Source: Boswellia sacra
Lineage: Eukaryota; Streptophyta; Magnoliopsida; Sapindales; Burseraceae
NCBI GenBank assembly: GCA_013180625.2
Contig: SNVD02013033.1
Location: 1 to 64,000, forward strand
Length of the DNA: 64,000 nt
Direction: 5' to 3'
Below, piece after piece: positions 34,907-47,835 of the stretch (position 1 is the stretch's first letter; every line of letters starts with the position of its first letter). The notes beneath the pieces are model-generated. The model searched no databases and had not been told where the DNA came from. It worked only from the letters and a program-made list of their open reading frames with translations. A program made the position numbers and the translations under genes.

Positions 34907-35849
34907 GTTGCTCAATGGATAGGGCTTAAAAAAATAATGTAATTATATTAAATTATTAAGCTTTCTATAAAGAGCATTTAATTCAAGAATATAACTTTGG
35001 ACCTACAGCGAAATGGACCAAAGTTAATTGGTGGGGCCCGTTACACTTATGAGATAATAAGGCACAAGGTCAAACCTATTAAAGCTTGTAATTAAACATG
35101 TCCATTTAGTTCCCTTGGGTAGCTGACTGACAATTTGCTTGAATAGGGCCTGGACTTTGAAAATTTAATTATTTAATTTAGTTGAGTTTATTGGAAAATA
35201 AAGCTTAGGTATTAAATTAAATAAATAATTAGTGGACTAGTTCATTGGGTCAATTAATTAATTAATTGGGTTAATTAAGAGTTAATTAATTGAGACCTAT
35301 AATTGGGTTTGAACCCAAATACCCTTAGAACCCAATAGCTTTAAAACCTAATTAGGCTTATATGTGATATAATCCTAATTAAACTAGGTTTATCAATTAT
35401 AATTGGGCAAGGAATGAGGGAATATAGATAAGATATGTTTAGGGCTTCATGTTTTGATGGTTAGAGCCTCCAAAAAACCAAAACGTGAAAGATATATACC
35501 CCTGCCCTGAGAAAAATGAATCGAATTTAGCCCTAGGGGCATGTCCAAGTGATGTTTCAACTTTCACGATTCCCCCTAATCTTCGTCTTATGTTCTCAGG
35601 TCATGTCCAGTGCATATAGATGCCCACTCATCTTGTTTGGGGCAGTTTGTAGACATACTAAAGAAACTAACATAGAATAAAGTTATACAAAAATTTTTAA
35701 GCCTGTAGTCGTAAGATCCTGGTCTCGAACGTTATTCCGCAATGTTGAAGTGTTCAAATTTGTCTATGGATTCCTACAACCTACTCATGATTGAACTACT
35801 AACAAGTTATGTGCACAATTTCTTTAAAATTAATATATCAGTGAAGAAA
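34907..35849. other. Probable decayed LTR-type sequence
   Basis: A run of TTAATTAATTAATTGGG, TTGGGTTTGAACCC and CTCGAACGTTATTCCGC gives the impression of a degenerate plant retrotransposon LTR. No partner LTR, primer site or target duplication was found. No gene. Confidence 0.3.
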
Positions 35850-36880
35850 GCTGGCATTAATCTAACTTTCTTGCAACTATTTAACCCCTTTATATAACGA
35901 TTGAACATTGATGAAGAAAGACGTATTCATCTGGCATTTGATTCTTACATAACGTAGCCTGCACAACTGCTCATTATAATCTAGCTTTATTGTTTGATCT
36001 TTTCGTACTTGATCCTTTCGCATCAATGCAATACACGTATTTGATCTTCAAATCACATGACATTTGCGAAGAAAGAAAATTTCGAATGCTTATATTTATT
36101 TTATTTGACTTTTTTCTTAGTTGACATAGTAATTTGCTTTATTCATTTACGTTCTAATACCTCGATAATCCCTTTTTTTCCTTACAATTCAAGCTTTTTC
36201 TATAAGCATGAGAAATGTTCTTGAATATGGTTCATTTATGTTAAATTTTGAGGGTTGTACCTAGTGTTGAAAACCCTTGGTTTAAGCCATGAAGTTAAAA
36301 GTTCAAATCCTTATGTGGCCGTGAGTGAAAACATTAATCATCTTGTGCTTTAAGAAGAGGAAGTTTTGTATTGTAGCAAATGTTGCAATACCTTCCGAGG
36401 TTATTTCCACAAGAAGGTTTTTTGTTCATTTCTTTGACTAATAACTCAAAAACTTGGTTATGGGTAAATTTTACTCATGGATAATAGTGTGAAAATTAAA
36501 GTTGCTATCAAATGATAGATATAGATGATCCTACATTGTAACTTGTAAATTGAATGACATCCACTATTTAACCATAAAATTTGCCAAATTCAATCATGCA
36601 CACGCTACTTTAGTTTTATATTTGAAGTCCAGCACAATGTTCCTTGTACTGGATTATGTTTACCCAAAATTTTTCTCTTTCTCCAAGAAATGAGCTCTTG
36701 AATTTGACACTACGGGTTATTAGCAGCTTGAAGAGCTTTTTGAATTAGCTTGAAGCCTTAAACGTCTTATTACTTGCAGTCTTCGTTGCAATTACTATAT
36801 ATGCTTTTATTCACCAGTTTAAGCATAAAAGAACTCTGAATACTTGATTTAACAAGTTAGGCTTTTTGGTTTTGAACTTG
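35850..36880 (+). repeat. Dispersed segment, copy B
   Basis: AACCCCTTTATATAACGATTGAACATTGATG (35884) matches 54626, and TGCAATACACGTATTTGATCTTCAAATCA matches 54762. GAATATGGTTC..TTTGAGGGTTG (36218) matches 53620, and GTGAAAACATTAATCAT (36322) matches 24150 and 53721. Compared with copy C at 53-54.8 kb the blocks are in a different order. Confidence 0.6.
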
Positions 36881-37753
36881 AGAGCATGTGTAAGGATTAT
36901 CATTTCAGCACTAGGAATTTCTGGTAAGAAGGACTTATGTAAACCTTGTTTGCCCTTCCCCTTTCTGTTTCTTCTCCTATCATAGAAATATGATGGATCT
37001 TACAAGCCCAATAACTTTTCTTCACCTTGGGGGTGAGTCTGACTTAAACAAGAGTTTGATTTAACTTGCCTTGGCTAATGTATTCAACTATAATAATATC
37101 TTAATTTCAATTGTCTTAGAGTTCTTATATACATTGTCCATCTTATTAGATCAATAACTAAACCAATAAGGCACTTGTTTATTGTCCAAAATTGAGTCAA
37201 CAAAATGTTTGACTGATGTATATATTTTGTAGATAGAACTTTATGGTCATTAGATCTTAAAAGGAAGAAGGAAGTTCTAAGTACCTTTAATAATAAGTCA
37301 AATTGTTATACAATTTCTATGTAAAATATAAAAAAGGAAGGTATATATGTTCACATAAAAAAATAAATGTTAGATTGACAAACTTTATATATAGATGTAT
37401 GTAAAGTTGATGTAACATTGCTCAGTCAATGACACATTAATATACAAAATTGATGTGATATCACTTAATTAATGTCATGTTATTTATTAACATTCAATTG
37501 ACTTTTTTATCACTCAACTATATATACGAATTTTAACATTATTGAAAAAGAACAAAAAAATTAATCCAATTAACCATTGATACGCTATCAATACAAATCC
37601 AAACTTATGACTTCATACATGACTCTAATAAAAAGATTATCACATAATCAATTTTAATTAAAATAATTAATTACTTAAATTTATATCTTCAGTCATATTA
37701 TATCAAAAAATAAAAATAAAAGTATTATTCTATTAACACCTATGAAAAGTTGC
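36881..37753. other. AT-rich intergenic DNA
   Basis: No gene or element end recognised. Immediately left of the large MULE. Confidence 0.5.
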
Positions 37754-37762
37754 AAAAATTTA

Positions 37763-37960
37763 GGGAAAATTCAAAAAATAAACAAAATTAGGGGGCTTTA
37801 CTGAAACATGAACACATCCCCAAAACTTTTGATGCCATAGACACTTTGAATGTAAATTGACTAAAATGCCCTTAGGAATTTAATTTATTCAATCTACTCT
37901 TTATTTCCCTCTTCCCCTCCACTTACCTCTTCCTATTCCATAACCGTCTATTGTTGAACT
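37763..37960. repeat. Left TIR of the large MULE
   Basis: Inverted counterpart of 51336-51430 plus 50800-50817 plus about 46780-46887. Landmarks shared in order are AAAATT-AAAAAATA, ATAGACACTTT, ACTAAAAT-CTCTT and CTCTT-CCTCCACT. Confidence 0.8.
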
Positions 37961-38396
37961 TCCGATACGCCTCGACATCTTGAAGCTAGCAGTCCGAAAC
38001 GCAGCACCGTGGAAATATATTTATAATTCTGTTCACCCAAGGAGCAAGTACATTTAGAACCTTTTAGGCGATAAGCAAGAGGCAGGAGGAGAGAAGTAAT
38101 AGCAATCGGGTAAGTTCGGTATTTGTTTCTTTTTAAATTTTTTGCATGTTTTCTTGATGTTTTAAGTGATATTGGCCTTGTGAAGGTTGAAAATAATGCT
38201 TAGATTAGGCATAATCGAAGAATTAGACATGTATATAAGAAATTTACAAAATTGAATTAATTAGGGATTTGGGCTAGATTTAGGGATTTTGATTGTGGGA
38301 TTTGAGTTTCCGATCATATTTTATGCTTATTCTGTGTTTGTGGGCTAAATGAAGTGTGATTTGGATACTTTGGAGGTTGGATGAGTGTAAAAATGT

Positions 38397-39200
38397 TGAA
38401 AATATACGAGTTTTGTCATGATGTAGACGATGGCGAGTGTCTGTCGGCGCTTGACACTCGACAAAATATGTCGAGTCCCATCAAATGCATCAACCGACAC
38501 TCACCATCAGGGCATTTACGAAGACATCGAATGTCGATTTCATGTAAACCGACATCTAATGCATCAAAACCATGTATCTGATACTCGACGATAATATAAT
38601 TGGGGATGTCAAGTGTCCATTTCATAGGCTTCGAATGCAGTTGTCATATAACATGAAATTGACACTCGATGAAAGTTAAACGAGTTACGTCGACGAAATG
38701 TGTCAAGTCCCGTCAGATGTCACAACCGATACTCGCCATCAAGGCGTTTACAAAGACATCGAGTGTCAGTTCGTGTAAAATGACATCTGGCGCACCAAAA
38801 CCATGTATCCGACACTCGACGACATGTAATTGGGGAATGTCGAGTGTCGATTTCATGGTCTTCGGATACAGTTATCGATTAACGTGAAATCGACAATCGA
38901 TAAAAGTGAAAAGGAGTTACATCAAGTGTCAGTTACAAAATCTGACATGACTCGAAGCCAGGTAGACGAATCCGAAAAGTATACTTTGTCAGATTCTGAA
39001 TCTGACTCTCGACGAGGTCGACATCCGACATAGTCGTATAGTCGGATGTCTGACTTCACGGATGTCAGTTCTAGTAATCGGGCATAAGTTTTTTCGTACA
39101 CTCGATGGAGTTCATCGAGCGTCAATTTATTTCTTAGAATTCTATCGAGTGTGTCGAGTTCTGTCAAGTTATGTCGAGCATTTTGGCAGATTGCATATTT
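38397..39200. repeat. MULE left subterminal array of GTCGAGTGTCG words, with a 232-bp tandem duplication
   Basis: The word TCGACACTCGAC, or its halves GACACTCGAC and GTCGAGTGTC, recurs many times. The block starting near 38430 is repeated at +232 (TGTCGAGTCCC at 38469, TGTCAAGTCCC at 38701; AAACCATGTAT and GACATGTAATTGGGG also pair). More diverged copies continue to 39180. The region is markedly richer in CG dinucleotides than its surroundings. The same words fill 46220-46520 at the other end. Confidence 0.85.
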
Positions 39201-39272
39201 TAACCTTGTTTTTTGCCTTTTTTCCATCAAATATAACTATCATGTAATTATTTTTTTTACAGGTTGAAGCAA

Positions 39273-42200
39273 ATGGCAAATGAATTTGGACTCTCCTTTA
39301 CCCTGAAGACTCCGTATGGTGAGCACTACCATGCGATTATCACTAATTTAACCGTTTAGACTGTAGAGAATGGATTCGTTCGAAGTTGAACTAGAGGCAA
39401 CAAAACATGTTTCGTAATACATATTTTGGGTTTCTCTTAGACATTCAGGAGCTGTCCTTTTTGTCTCAATTGGTGCACAATGTACTTGAGTGGGAGGTTA
39501 ACACAGTGGGGTATGATGAAAAAATATGGTTCCTTATTGAAGGTAAAAATATGGTGTTTGAACTACAATGTATTTAACTAATTTTATTTTTTAGCATTTG
39601 ATCATTCTAGTTTTGTTTTTTTACCATTATTGGCTTCTTTTGTTTTTTTCTCTAGGAAGACTTATTCGTTTTTCTACCCATAAGTTCAGTTTTGGTTAGT
39701 GGTTTGAAATTTACTACCCCCGTGCCACCAATACCCAATGTTTTGAATTCGTGTCTTTTGTTGAATACGTATTTTGGGGGTCAAGACATGGATCTCATGC
39801 ATTTTTATTCAAGACTTCGGGTATTAAATGTGTCAGCTATGCTAGATGAGGATGTTGTAAAGCTACCCTTGTATTATGTTTTGGAGTGATTTTTCATAGG
39901 ATGGGATCGACGTCGATATGTCTCCCATAAGTTGTTGAATTTTATCAACACATTGGATAGTTTTAACGAGTATCCATGGGGTTTGGTGTCTTATGACAAG
40001 GCATTTAAAGGGATGAAAAAAGCTTTGGATGGGAGGTTGGAAAAGTATAAGAAACGAGCGGAAGTGAAGAAGAAGAAGATAATGAGGAAGGAGAAGCATT
40101 CCGAGATATATAACTTAGAAGGGTGCCTTTATGCTATTCAGGTACATACTGAAAAACAAATATTAGACATGTTTATTAGTTTCTTTGAATTACATTTTGA
40201 AATACCTATTATCACTAAAAAACATTATGTTATTAAGGTTTGGTTATACGAGGCTGTGCCGTATATTGGCATAACATATAGGCGAGTAGACGGGGTGTTT
40301 ACGGAAAGGATACCACGCTTATTGAAGTGGAAGACACATAAAACCCCGTCAGAAGGCATCATCAAACACGATATCATGTTGATTAGGAGGAGGGTATGTC
40401 AGGTTCCACTTATTGTTTTTTCTATTATTGGTCACAACAAATCACTGTTTAATTTGATGGCTTATTTGATGATGCAGGCTCGTCCACTTATCATTTTGGA
40501 GTCATCTGAGGCAAAGCAGACCACTGATTAGTACATTAGCTTGTTGTAGTAGTTGGCATCCAGAAAGGTACACATGTGGCATGGGCAGCATCTGTGGATG
40601 CTCTTTTACTGCCCGCAGAGACGATTGAGCCACTTTCCACAGAAGATCCATCAGCTTCACTTTCTCCTAGTCATAGTTCCCTATTAGACCTAACATAGGG
40701 CAGTCATCGACACAGCTGGTCCTCTAGATGCTTGGTTGCGGTCTCTGTCGTCCGCTTCCCCCCTTAGTCCTACACTTCTCGCATACGAGAGTTATGGTCA
40801 TGAGGATCCATCAGGAATTCCTTCCGCTGGGCATAGTTCCCCTCATAAACCTGATGTGGGGGTAGTCATCGACACAACCAGTCCTCCAGATGATCGAGTT
40901 CAGTCTCCGTCCACCGTTTCCCCTATCAGTCCTGCACCTACCACGTTCGAGAGCTATGATCCTACACGCGAGTCGGTTCCTCCTTTAGGCCACACGACCA
41001 CCTACCGTGACATTTCCCTTTCTATACGTGATGTCCCTTCTAGTTCGAAGGTATATATTAAAAATTTACTATGTAAAATTTTTCGTTTACATTACTAGTT
41101 GGTTGGTTTCTCATGTTGATTTTGAATAATGATATATAGCCACAACCGTTCCATGATGGGTTCCAAAGCATAGTTTTGCATGAGCTTTTCGAACTTTGAG
41201 AGGAGACAACCATGTTATGGATAGAGAACAAGGACATGTGGGAGGAGATAATACTTTTGTGTTAGGCTGTTGTACTATTGGATGGCCACTTTGGATACGC
41301 TGCCACGGTACATCGCACAAATTAGTAACATAATTAATGATTTTTATGATGTCACAACGCTTAACCCGTCGTGATGGTTTGCTATAATACAAGATTCAGA
41401 TGATGATGACGGTTAAGAGTTAAAAGAACTTGACCTTGTGGACATGAGTGTTCGTATCCTCGATGCTATTCCCACTGGCTTTGTTTCCCTTCAAGGTCAA
41501 CGACTGTTTCTAAGAAAGTATAAAAGAAGCCCCTTCGTCAGTCCTCCGGGTAGAAAGAGAGTGAGGGTCGTGCCACATGAGATAGCCTATGATGTTCCAC
41601 ATGTAGAGACAAAGGATCCAGTTGTTTAACTTCCAGAGGAGCCCACTTTACAGCGTTGGGAGGCGATGTCACGGGATGCAGACAATGTGTCTGATAGTGT
41701 CCTGTGGACTTGGGTTTTGTTATTTGACCCACATGCCCCCACATCTGATGCTGACTGCATAAGCTTCGATAGGTTGATGAGTGAGGCGTTAGGCGATATT
41801 GACTTGGGCGTCTGCTTTGCTGGGCGTGAGTTCTTCATGACGTTAACCATGTCGTCTGAGGTTTTTTTTACTTCTTGTCGTCTCCTCCTGACCAATAGAC
41901 TATTGTAATATTTATTGATTACTATAACTATATTTAACATATTGACAGCTACTTGTGGACGTTACGTTGTAGAGTTCGGGAAATAGGAGCAAGTGTTGTC
42001 CAGAGGTCTGCATTCCTAGACACTACTTTTTGAGTAGGTATTTGCAAAACATATGAAATTATAGTATATTTGTGATTCCATACTTGTGCCAATTCAAGAG
42101 TTAGCTAACAATACTTGTTTAATTGCAGGCAAAAGTTCAGTCGTTGTGGACATAATTCGCAGACAAATTGGATGATATTGATTGGGTGAACGAGTCAAAT

Positions 42201-42840
42201 ATTGTCCAGTTTCTCCTTGGGGAGATGCCACTCATTGGACGACCATGGGTCGATGTGGATAAGGTGAGTCTATTTATATTTAATGTGTTAGTATGTGCTA
42301 TTTTAGTGAAAATGTTGTGACTGGTTTTCATGTTGTCTACTTTGTTTTCAGCTCTATGTCCTTGTTAACATCGGGAGCGAACATTAGATGGCAGTCGCGT
42401 TGGATTTGAATCATTGTGTGATAGTCATATATGACTCACATGTTGTGTATAATTCCATCAAAATAGTGAGGGACACAGTCCAGTGCCTGACAAAGATGAT
42501 ACCACGTATGGTGTCAATAGAGGTTTACGGTCTTGCTGAGTATCTAGCAACCCCTTATGACATTAAGTGCATCACGACTTCGTCCGAGGTACCACAGCAG
42601 GAGGCTGGGGCAGGAGCATGCGGTGTATATTGTTTGAAGTTCATGGAGTTCTTAGCTGGGGGCATTCCATTGGCAAACATTAAGGCATTCACGGATGATA
42701 CACTTTGGTGAAGAATGACATCAAATCTTTGGGCTCATCATCTTCTTCCACAAGCGGAGGAGGCCGTCTTAGACACTACAGGGCCGCGTTCAGATGTGCC
42801 TGCCAATGTTGAGCTGCAACTAAACACGAGGGTACTATGA
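39273..42840 (+). pseudogene. MULE-borne DUF1985-Ulp1 (C48) protease-like gene, broken
   Basis: It probably starts at ATG 39273 (MANEFGLSFTLKTPY) just after an acceptor. DUF1985-type sequence follows: FGFLLDIQELSFLSQLVHN, then YDEKIWFLIEG, LVSGLKF, SFNEYPWGLVSYDKAF, VWLYEAVPYIG and IPRLLKWK. A Ser/Pro-rich linker (40660-41048) has two or three copies of a SPxSPxxxxxESY unit. The C48 domain has SEH then stop (catalytic His), ALDLNHCVIVIYDS (Asp), and EVPQQEAGAGACGVYCLKF (Gln and Cys). Lesions: a frameshift near 39687, TGA at 39887-39889, TAG beside the catalytic His at 42385-42387, and TGA at 42709-42711. This is the gene type spread by Kaonashi MULEs; its role in transposition is not known. 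It converges with the MURA gene. Confidence 0.83.
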
Positions 42841-43356
42841 TTTTGTGTCATGCATGGTAAAGGCACTGTACTATGATTTTCACGTACATGTTACACATTT
42901 TTGTATAGTTACATATTTTTGCCCACATATATTTGACCAGTTACATGTATTAGTTATAGACTATATGTCCTGTATAGATATTTTATCTACTAGCACATTT
43001 TTTCCATGTGTATTTGTACATACTTGTATTGACAATTGAAAAGCTCAATATACAAAAATATAAATACATTTTTTTCAGATGTATTGGTACATACATGTAT
43101 TTCTTCAGATAAGTTTTATACATTGACAAAACACATAAATGAATGTTTCATACATGAATGTTTTATACATTGATAAAAGCACATAAATAAATGTTTAGTC
43201 ATTTGAAATAGCTTCTGATGGAAAAATGTAAATACACTACATCGAATAGAGCAAACAAATTATATTACATAGAGAAAAATACATGTTGCGTACATTTGCT
43301 AGACATCATCCCCTGTCACATCGTGCCCCTGCAACAACATCAAGTGGAACTGGGTT

Positions 43357-46158
43357 TCAGCAAGTCTGATGATTGTGCCCGGAACTTTCACATCGTTCGC
43401 AGTTTCGAGACGAACTAAACTCATCAACGAAAGGGATTCGTTTACTCCCAAGACGACCTGCTGGTCTCCTCAAGACTGGCGGTAGAACCATTCTGTTGCG
43501 TACCTCCTCAGGAACTATCCAATCCTCACTAACTCCAATCGGAACAACTGGCAAAGCATATGCATGTAGTAATGTTTCAGTTGTATACCAATGGACACAA
43601 TAATCATGGCACGTTAGTAGGTTCATACGTTTGCAAACTGCTAATACATGTGCACACAGAAGCTGGTCAAGATCAAACACCTTGCATGTGCATGTCGGAG
43701 CATGCATGTCAATGACGTTGACGCGGTCGTTGCCTCTCACCTCGTACATAATAAGAGAGAAACCAATGACTCTCATACGTTCGCCCTCCCTTAAACTCTC
43801 CTCCATCAACTTGTTAGCCCACGGCGAGAGATGTAATTCTGAGTTAGCAAATAACTCTCAACACTCGTAGAATCATTACTGCAAGTTCGCCCGGTAATAA
43901 TTTGCTAACAATGTAATTGGAAAGAATTGCGCATATCGCAAGTAGTTATTCATTGACTCAGCAATATTTGTTGTCATGATGTTATACCGTCGGCCATGAA
44001 ACTGTGAACGTGCCCATTTAGCCACTCTAATCTCTCTAAGATAAATTGCTGTTGCGAGAATATACGATTCGATTTGTTGCATATGATAGCTGAAATCGGC
44101 ACAGTGATAAGTCCTTACAGCTCGGGAGAATATATTCAATAAGGTCTTGTCTTCGAACGTGGCCTTCAACTTACCCTTCAAATGATAAGTGCACAATCCA
44201 TGCAGTGCATGAGGAAAAACTTCTACAACAACTCGTTCAATGCAACGATGGTGGTCAGAAATGAAAACAAGATCTCGACATTTCATTCTACATGATCACG
44301 CAACTGTCCATGAACCAGTTCCACGAGTCATCATTTTCACAATGCCCAACTCCAAATGCCAATGGATATATTTGTTTATTTTCATCCATACAAGAAGCTA
44401 AAAATATTGTACCTCTATATTTTTCTTTCAGAAAAGATCCATCAATTACGATAACTGACCTAATTGATGATGCAAATCCGGTAATAGAACCCCTATATTC
44501 ATGAAAAAGTATTTGAAATGGTTATTGTTATCAGTTTCTAAAGTCATTTTGGTCCCCAGGTTTCCTTTTAAATCATGTACATATACTGGGGGAGTAGTAT
44601 GAATGATTCCCTATGAGATCCATGAAGTTCTTGCAAAGCTGTCTCCTTTGCCCTCCATGCCTTGTTATATGTGATATTAACACCCGATAACTTCTGAACA
44701 ACAAACATAATATCCTTCGGACGGTATATTCTTGATGCTTGAATGAATTTGCTCTTTATATGTTTGCCAATAACATGTGCAGTTGTCTGTTTATGATTTG
44801 GGTGAAGTCCGGCTCTAGAACATGTGTGATGGTTCTTATACTTTTTCACTTGGAAGAATTGGGAATCGGCTATCTTTATGGCACGTAAATGCCATTTACA
44901 AGATTCAGCATGACATATGACCTCAAACCTTATTGTGTTGGAGTTCCTCACCTTGAATTGAAAGTTGCATCTTAATGCCAAATTTGATAACTTCTCACTA
45001 AGCTCGATTTTAGTGTTAAACATCTGTCCAACTGTAACCTTAATCCCATCAACTATAAATGATGTAGCATCATCGTCAACTGCGGATGATGAATGCACAA
45101 TAGTTGGCATCCACCTAAATGTGTTAGCTTGACGATTGTCATTTTCAGAGCCCAAATTAGCTTCTTGATGTATAGAATTTGCATCCATTCCTAGCTCATT
45201 ATTCAACAACGGATCTTGTTGATGTCCGTATATTGAAGAAGTAGATGTGGAGTGAATTAGAGAAGGAAAGGTAAACAACAAATCCTGGTTCACATCATTC
45301 AAAACCTTTGTCTGTTCATCATTAACAAAATGTGAACCATCTATATTCTACCCATCAACAATAAAAACATTCAAACCCTCACCCAAATCTTTAGTATAAA
45401 TAATGCAATCATCATTTTCGTCGTCATCATGCTCATTAACATCATCACTAGCATCATCATAATCTTCATCACCACCACTGTCATTATTAACATCATCACT
45501 AGCATCATTAATATCAATATTGCCTAAACTATCAAACTCTCTAATGCTATGGAGATGACATACTAATATCAATGCGTTAACGGGGGCACCCCATCTTCAT
45601 TTTCACATAACACTCCTACTGACTTATGCCCTACATGCCCTCAATATTGCTCAAAGTCAGTGCCAACATCATCATTCAATTGTGGTTGTGCACAAACAGG
45701 AGTGGACTCACTTAATTGATTGCTTCCACTTGCTAAGCGAAACAAAGAGGGATTAGAAGAAATTTGCTGCCTTCGTACTGCATCGAATCCTGACCTTTGT
45801 CTTTGCTTGTCCCTATCTTCAACTTTGACAATTAGTAGTGTATATGATTGTTGGTCCTCCAAATAATGTTGTATAAAAAAACAAATATCTTTGTCAGTCT
45901 CAATAGGAGCGGCAATTGCAGAACACTCTTAAAAGCAAATTGAACCTCTAAACTTATGTTATGCTTACGAAGATCCCAATCCATTGCAATACTAATACAA
46001 TCAACCAACTCATTATAAGTAGTACACCTACGAATTACAATGGCTTTGCCCTCCCACCAGTGTACAAAGAACCACCATTCTCTTGCATAATCAAAGAACC
46101 ATTGTAAAGAATAAGTATGTGTAAAGTTTACATATCCTGTATGATAGAGACATATCAT
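43357..46158 (-). pseudogene. MURA-type transposase of the large MULE, broken
   Basis: Reading leftwards: an N-terminal PB1-like region (IVIRRCTTYNELVDCISIAM); an Asp/Glu-rich spacer (45350-45570); the MuDR DNA-binding domain (GQMFNTKIELSEKLSNLAL, then FEVICHAESCKWHLRA); and the DDE core. The core has VIVIDGSFLKEKYRGT (first Asp; in a frame without a long ORF, about 44290-44480), DLVFISDHH (second Asp), HGLCTYHLKGKL and TNIAESMNNYL (Glu). The C-terminus has a SWIM finger CTCKVFDLDQLLCAHVLAVC and a CCHC knuckle CERCESSGHNHQTC, ending at 43357. Frame changes near 45870, 45930, 44570, 44290 and 43840 split it into six pieces, so it is inactive. Catalytic residues are all still recognisable. Confidence 0.87.
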
Positions 46159-46219
46159 AGAAAGTCCATGGACAAAAAATCATTGCGAAATTGCTTAAAT
46201 AGGTAACAGAAACAACAAT

Positions 46220-46520
46220 TATGCTAAAACGCTCGATATATCTAGACGAAATCTAACACAACGCTCGACACTAGACACACTTCACTCAACACTTGACACC
46301 CGACAAAATCCATACATCCGACAATCGACACATACGACACTCGACTCGACACACTCACTCGACATCGACAATAGCTTCAACACACACCCTCGACACTCGA
46401 CAAGACCCCTCGGCATGTCGATCCTCGGCACTCGACAGGACCCTTTGGCATGTCGATCATCGGTCTTATACATTTGACACACGAAATATTTGTCGAGCGA
46501 TCTCGCTCGACTAAGTTGAG
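46220..46520. repeat. MULE right subterminal array of TCGACACTCGAC words
   Basis: Dense copies of CTCGACA, ACACTCGAC and CGACAATCGACA, for example 46253-46275 and 46320-46440, including a 37-bp near-repeat around GGCATGTCGATC..CGG (46413 and 46449). Composition matches 38397-39200, so both ends carry the same word. Confidence 0.85.
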
Positions 46521-47835
46521 TCTTCTTCTCCCTCGCCTGTAATACCAGATTTTCTCTACAATTTGCAATTTTTAGCAAATATTGGCAAATATCGCACTAT
46601 GTTTAAGATTAGTTCACATACATATTTTTTTATTTTAAACTAGATAATGTGGTTGAAAGCTACGAAAACAAGAAATAATGAAAACATTACAACCTACTTT
46701 AATATTCTAGCGCTATTTAGAGAGAGATCACAAAGAGTTGTCTTACTTGTTGCTCAGCTTTAATTCTAATATTAAACCATAAGATGAAACATAGGTATTG
46801 AAGGGTGTTTCGGACAGTGGAGGAAAGAGTGACAGATGTTTCTTTCGTCCTTTTTTCAACAATGAATGAATGAATGAAGAGTATTTTTGTCACACCCTGT
46901 ATCCAACAGAGTAATACTACAGCGGATAAGGCCTTGCCAAGGGAATACAGTTGTCGCTATGCCGAAATCCTTTCTTAATCTTTAACTGATCGAATACCTG
47001 AGGTACACAACAGACTAGTGAGTATGAAACTCGGTAAGCAGCTAAAATTATAAAACTGGCATAACACTCAAAATAAAACAATAGATGGCGATAACCATTT
47101 CAGAATATGACTACTATTCAATACTTATTCCATAAATCACTGATTATTGTTCATTTCTTGGTATACAAGCCACCAGTGCCCCATTAAGAAAGTCAGAAAA
47201 TTGATTTCACTATTTAAGGATCGAGTCTCTACGCGAGGGAACTGGCATGGCAGTGCCAAGTTTTGATTTCCAATCTGTTGCAAATTTCAATTTCGTGCTC
47301 CTGCGCCAAGGGAGGGCACGCATGCGCCAACTCTCTATTCTCTCTTACTTGAGTCAGCGCAAGTAGCGCTTCAGCGCAAAAGGTATGGCGCAGCGATGCC
47401 AATTCTCTGCCTATATCTCTTTAAATTCGTTAAAGATGCACTCTTGCACCATTTAATTATGCTCCTATGCCAACCCTGTATCATTGGCCATTTCCTAGAC
47501 CATTTACTCTCTTATTTAGTCACATTCCTAATTCCATAAATACCTATCTATGGGTAATCAAGCATGGCTTTTCCATGTCAAAGCTTATCACATACACCCA
47601 TTTACATACACGTCTCATTTACACATAAACTTTCCACAAATCTATCACATCCTCATGTGCTCCCATAAACATATAAATCATTCACACATTAGTTTCCATA
47701 AGCTAGCTACATTGTTCATATGGATATGCATTTCACATAATTTCGAAAGCTTCCACAGTACAGTCACAGATACATAGGAACAGTGCTCTCTAATCAAGGT
47801 AGGACTTTTCCTTTCACAGTCAGTTCCCATATGTA

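Noticed and set aside
34899..34930. tRNA box-A-like sequence GGTTGCTCAATGGATAGG next to the CACTA end
   Set aside because: No box B at the proper distance and no cloverleaf can be drawn. Probably chance or a tiny SINE remnant.
38397..39200. CRISPR-like array of short repeats
   Set aside because: The words are unevenly spaced, occur in both orientations and lie in a plant MULE subterminal region. There are no uniform spacers and no cas genes.
38669..39230. Several 60-100 codon frames on both strands
   Set aside because: They arise from the CG-rich repeated words of the MULE subterminal array. The translations are themselves repetitive and have no domain.
43373..43870. Plus-strand open frames of 76-79 codons
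   Set aside because: They overlap the SWIM and zinc-knuckle end of the minus-strand MURA gene in another frame. The protein motifs are only on the minus strand.
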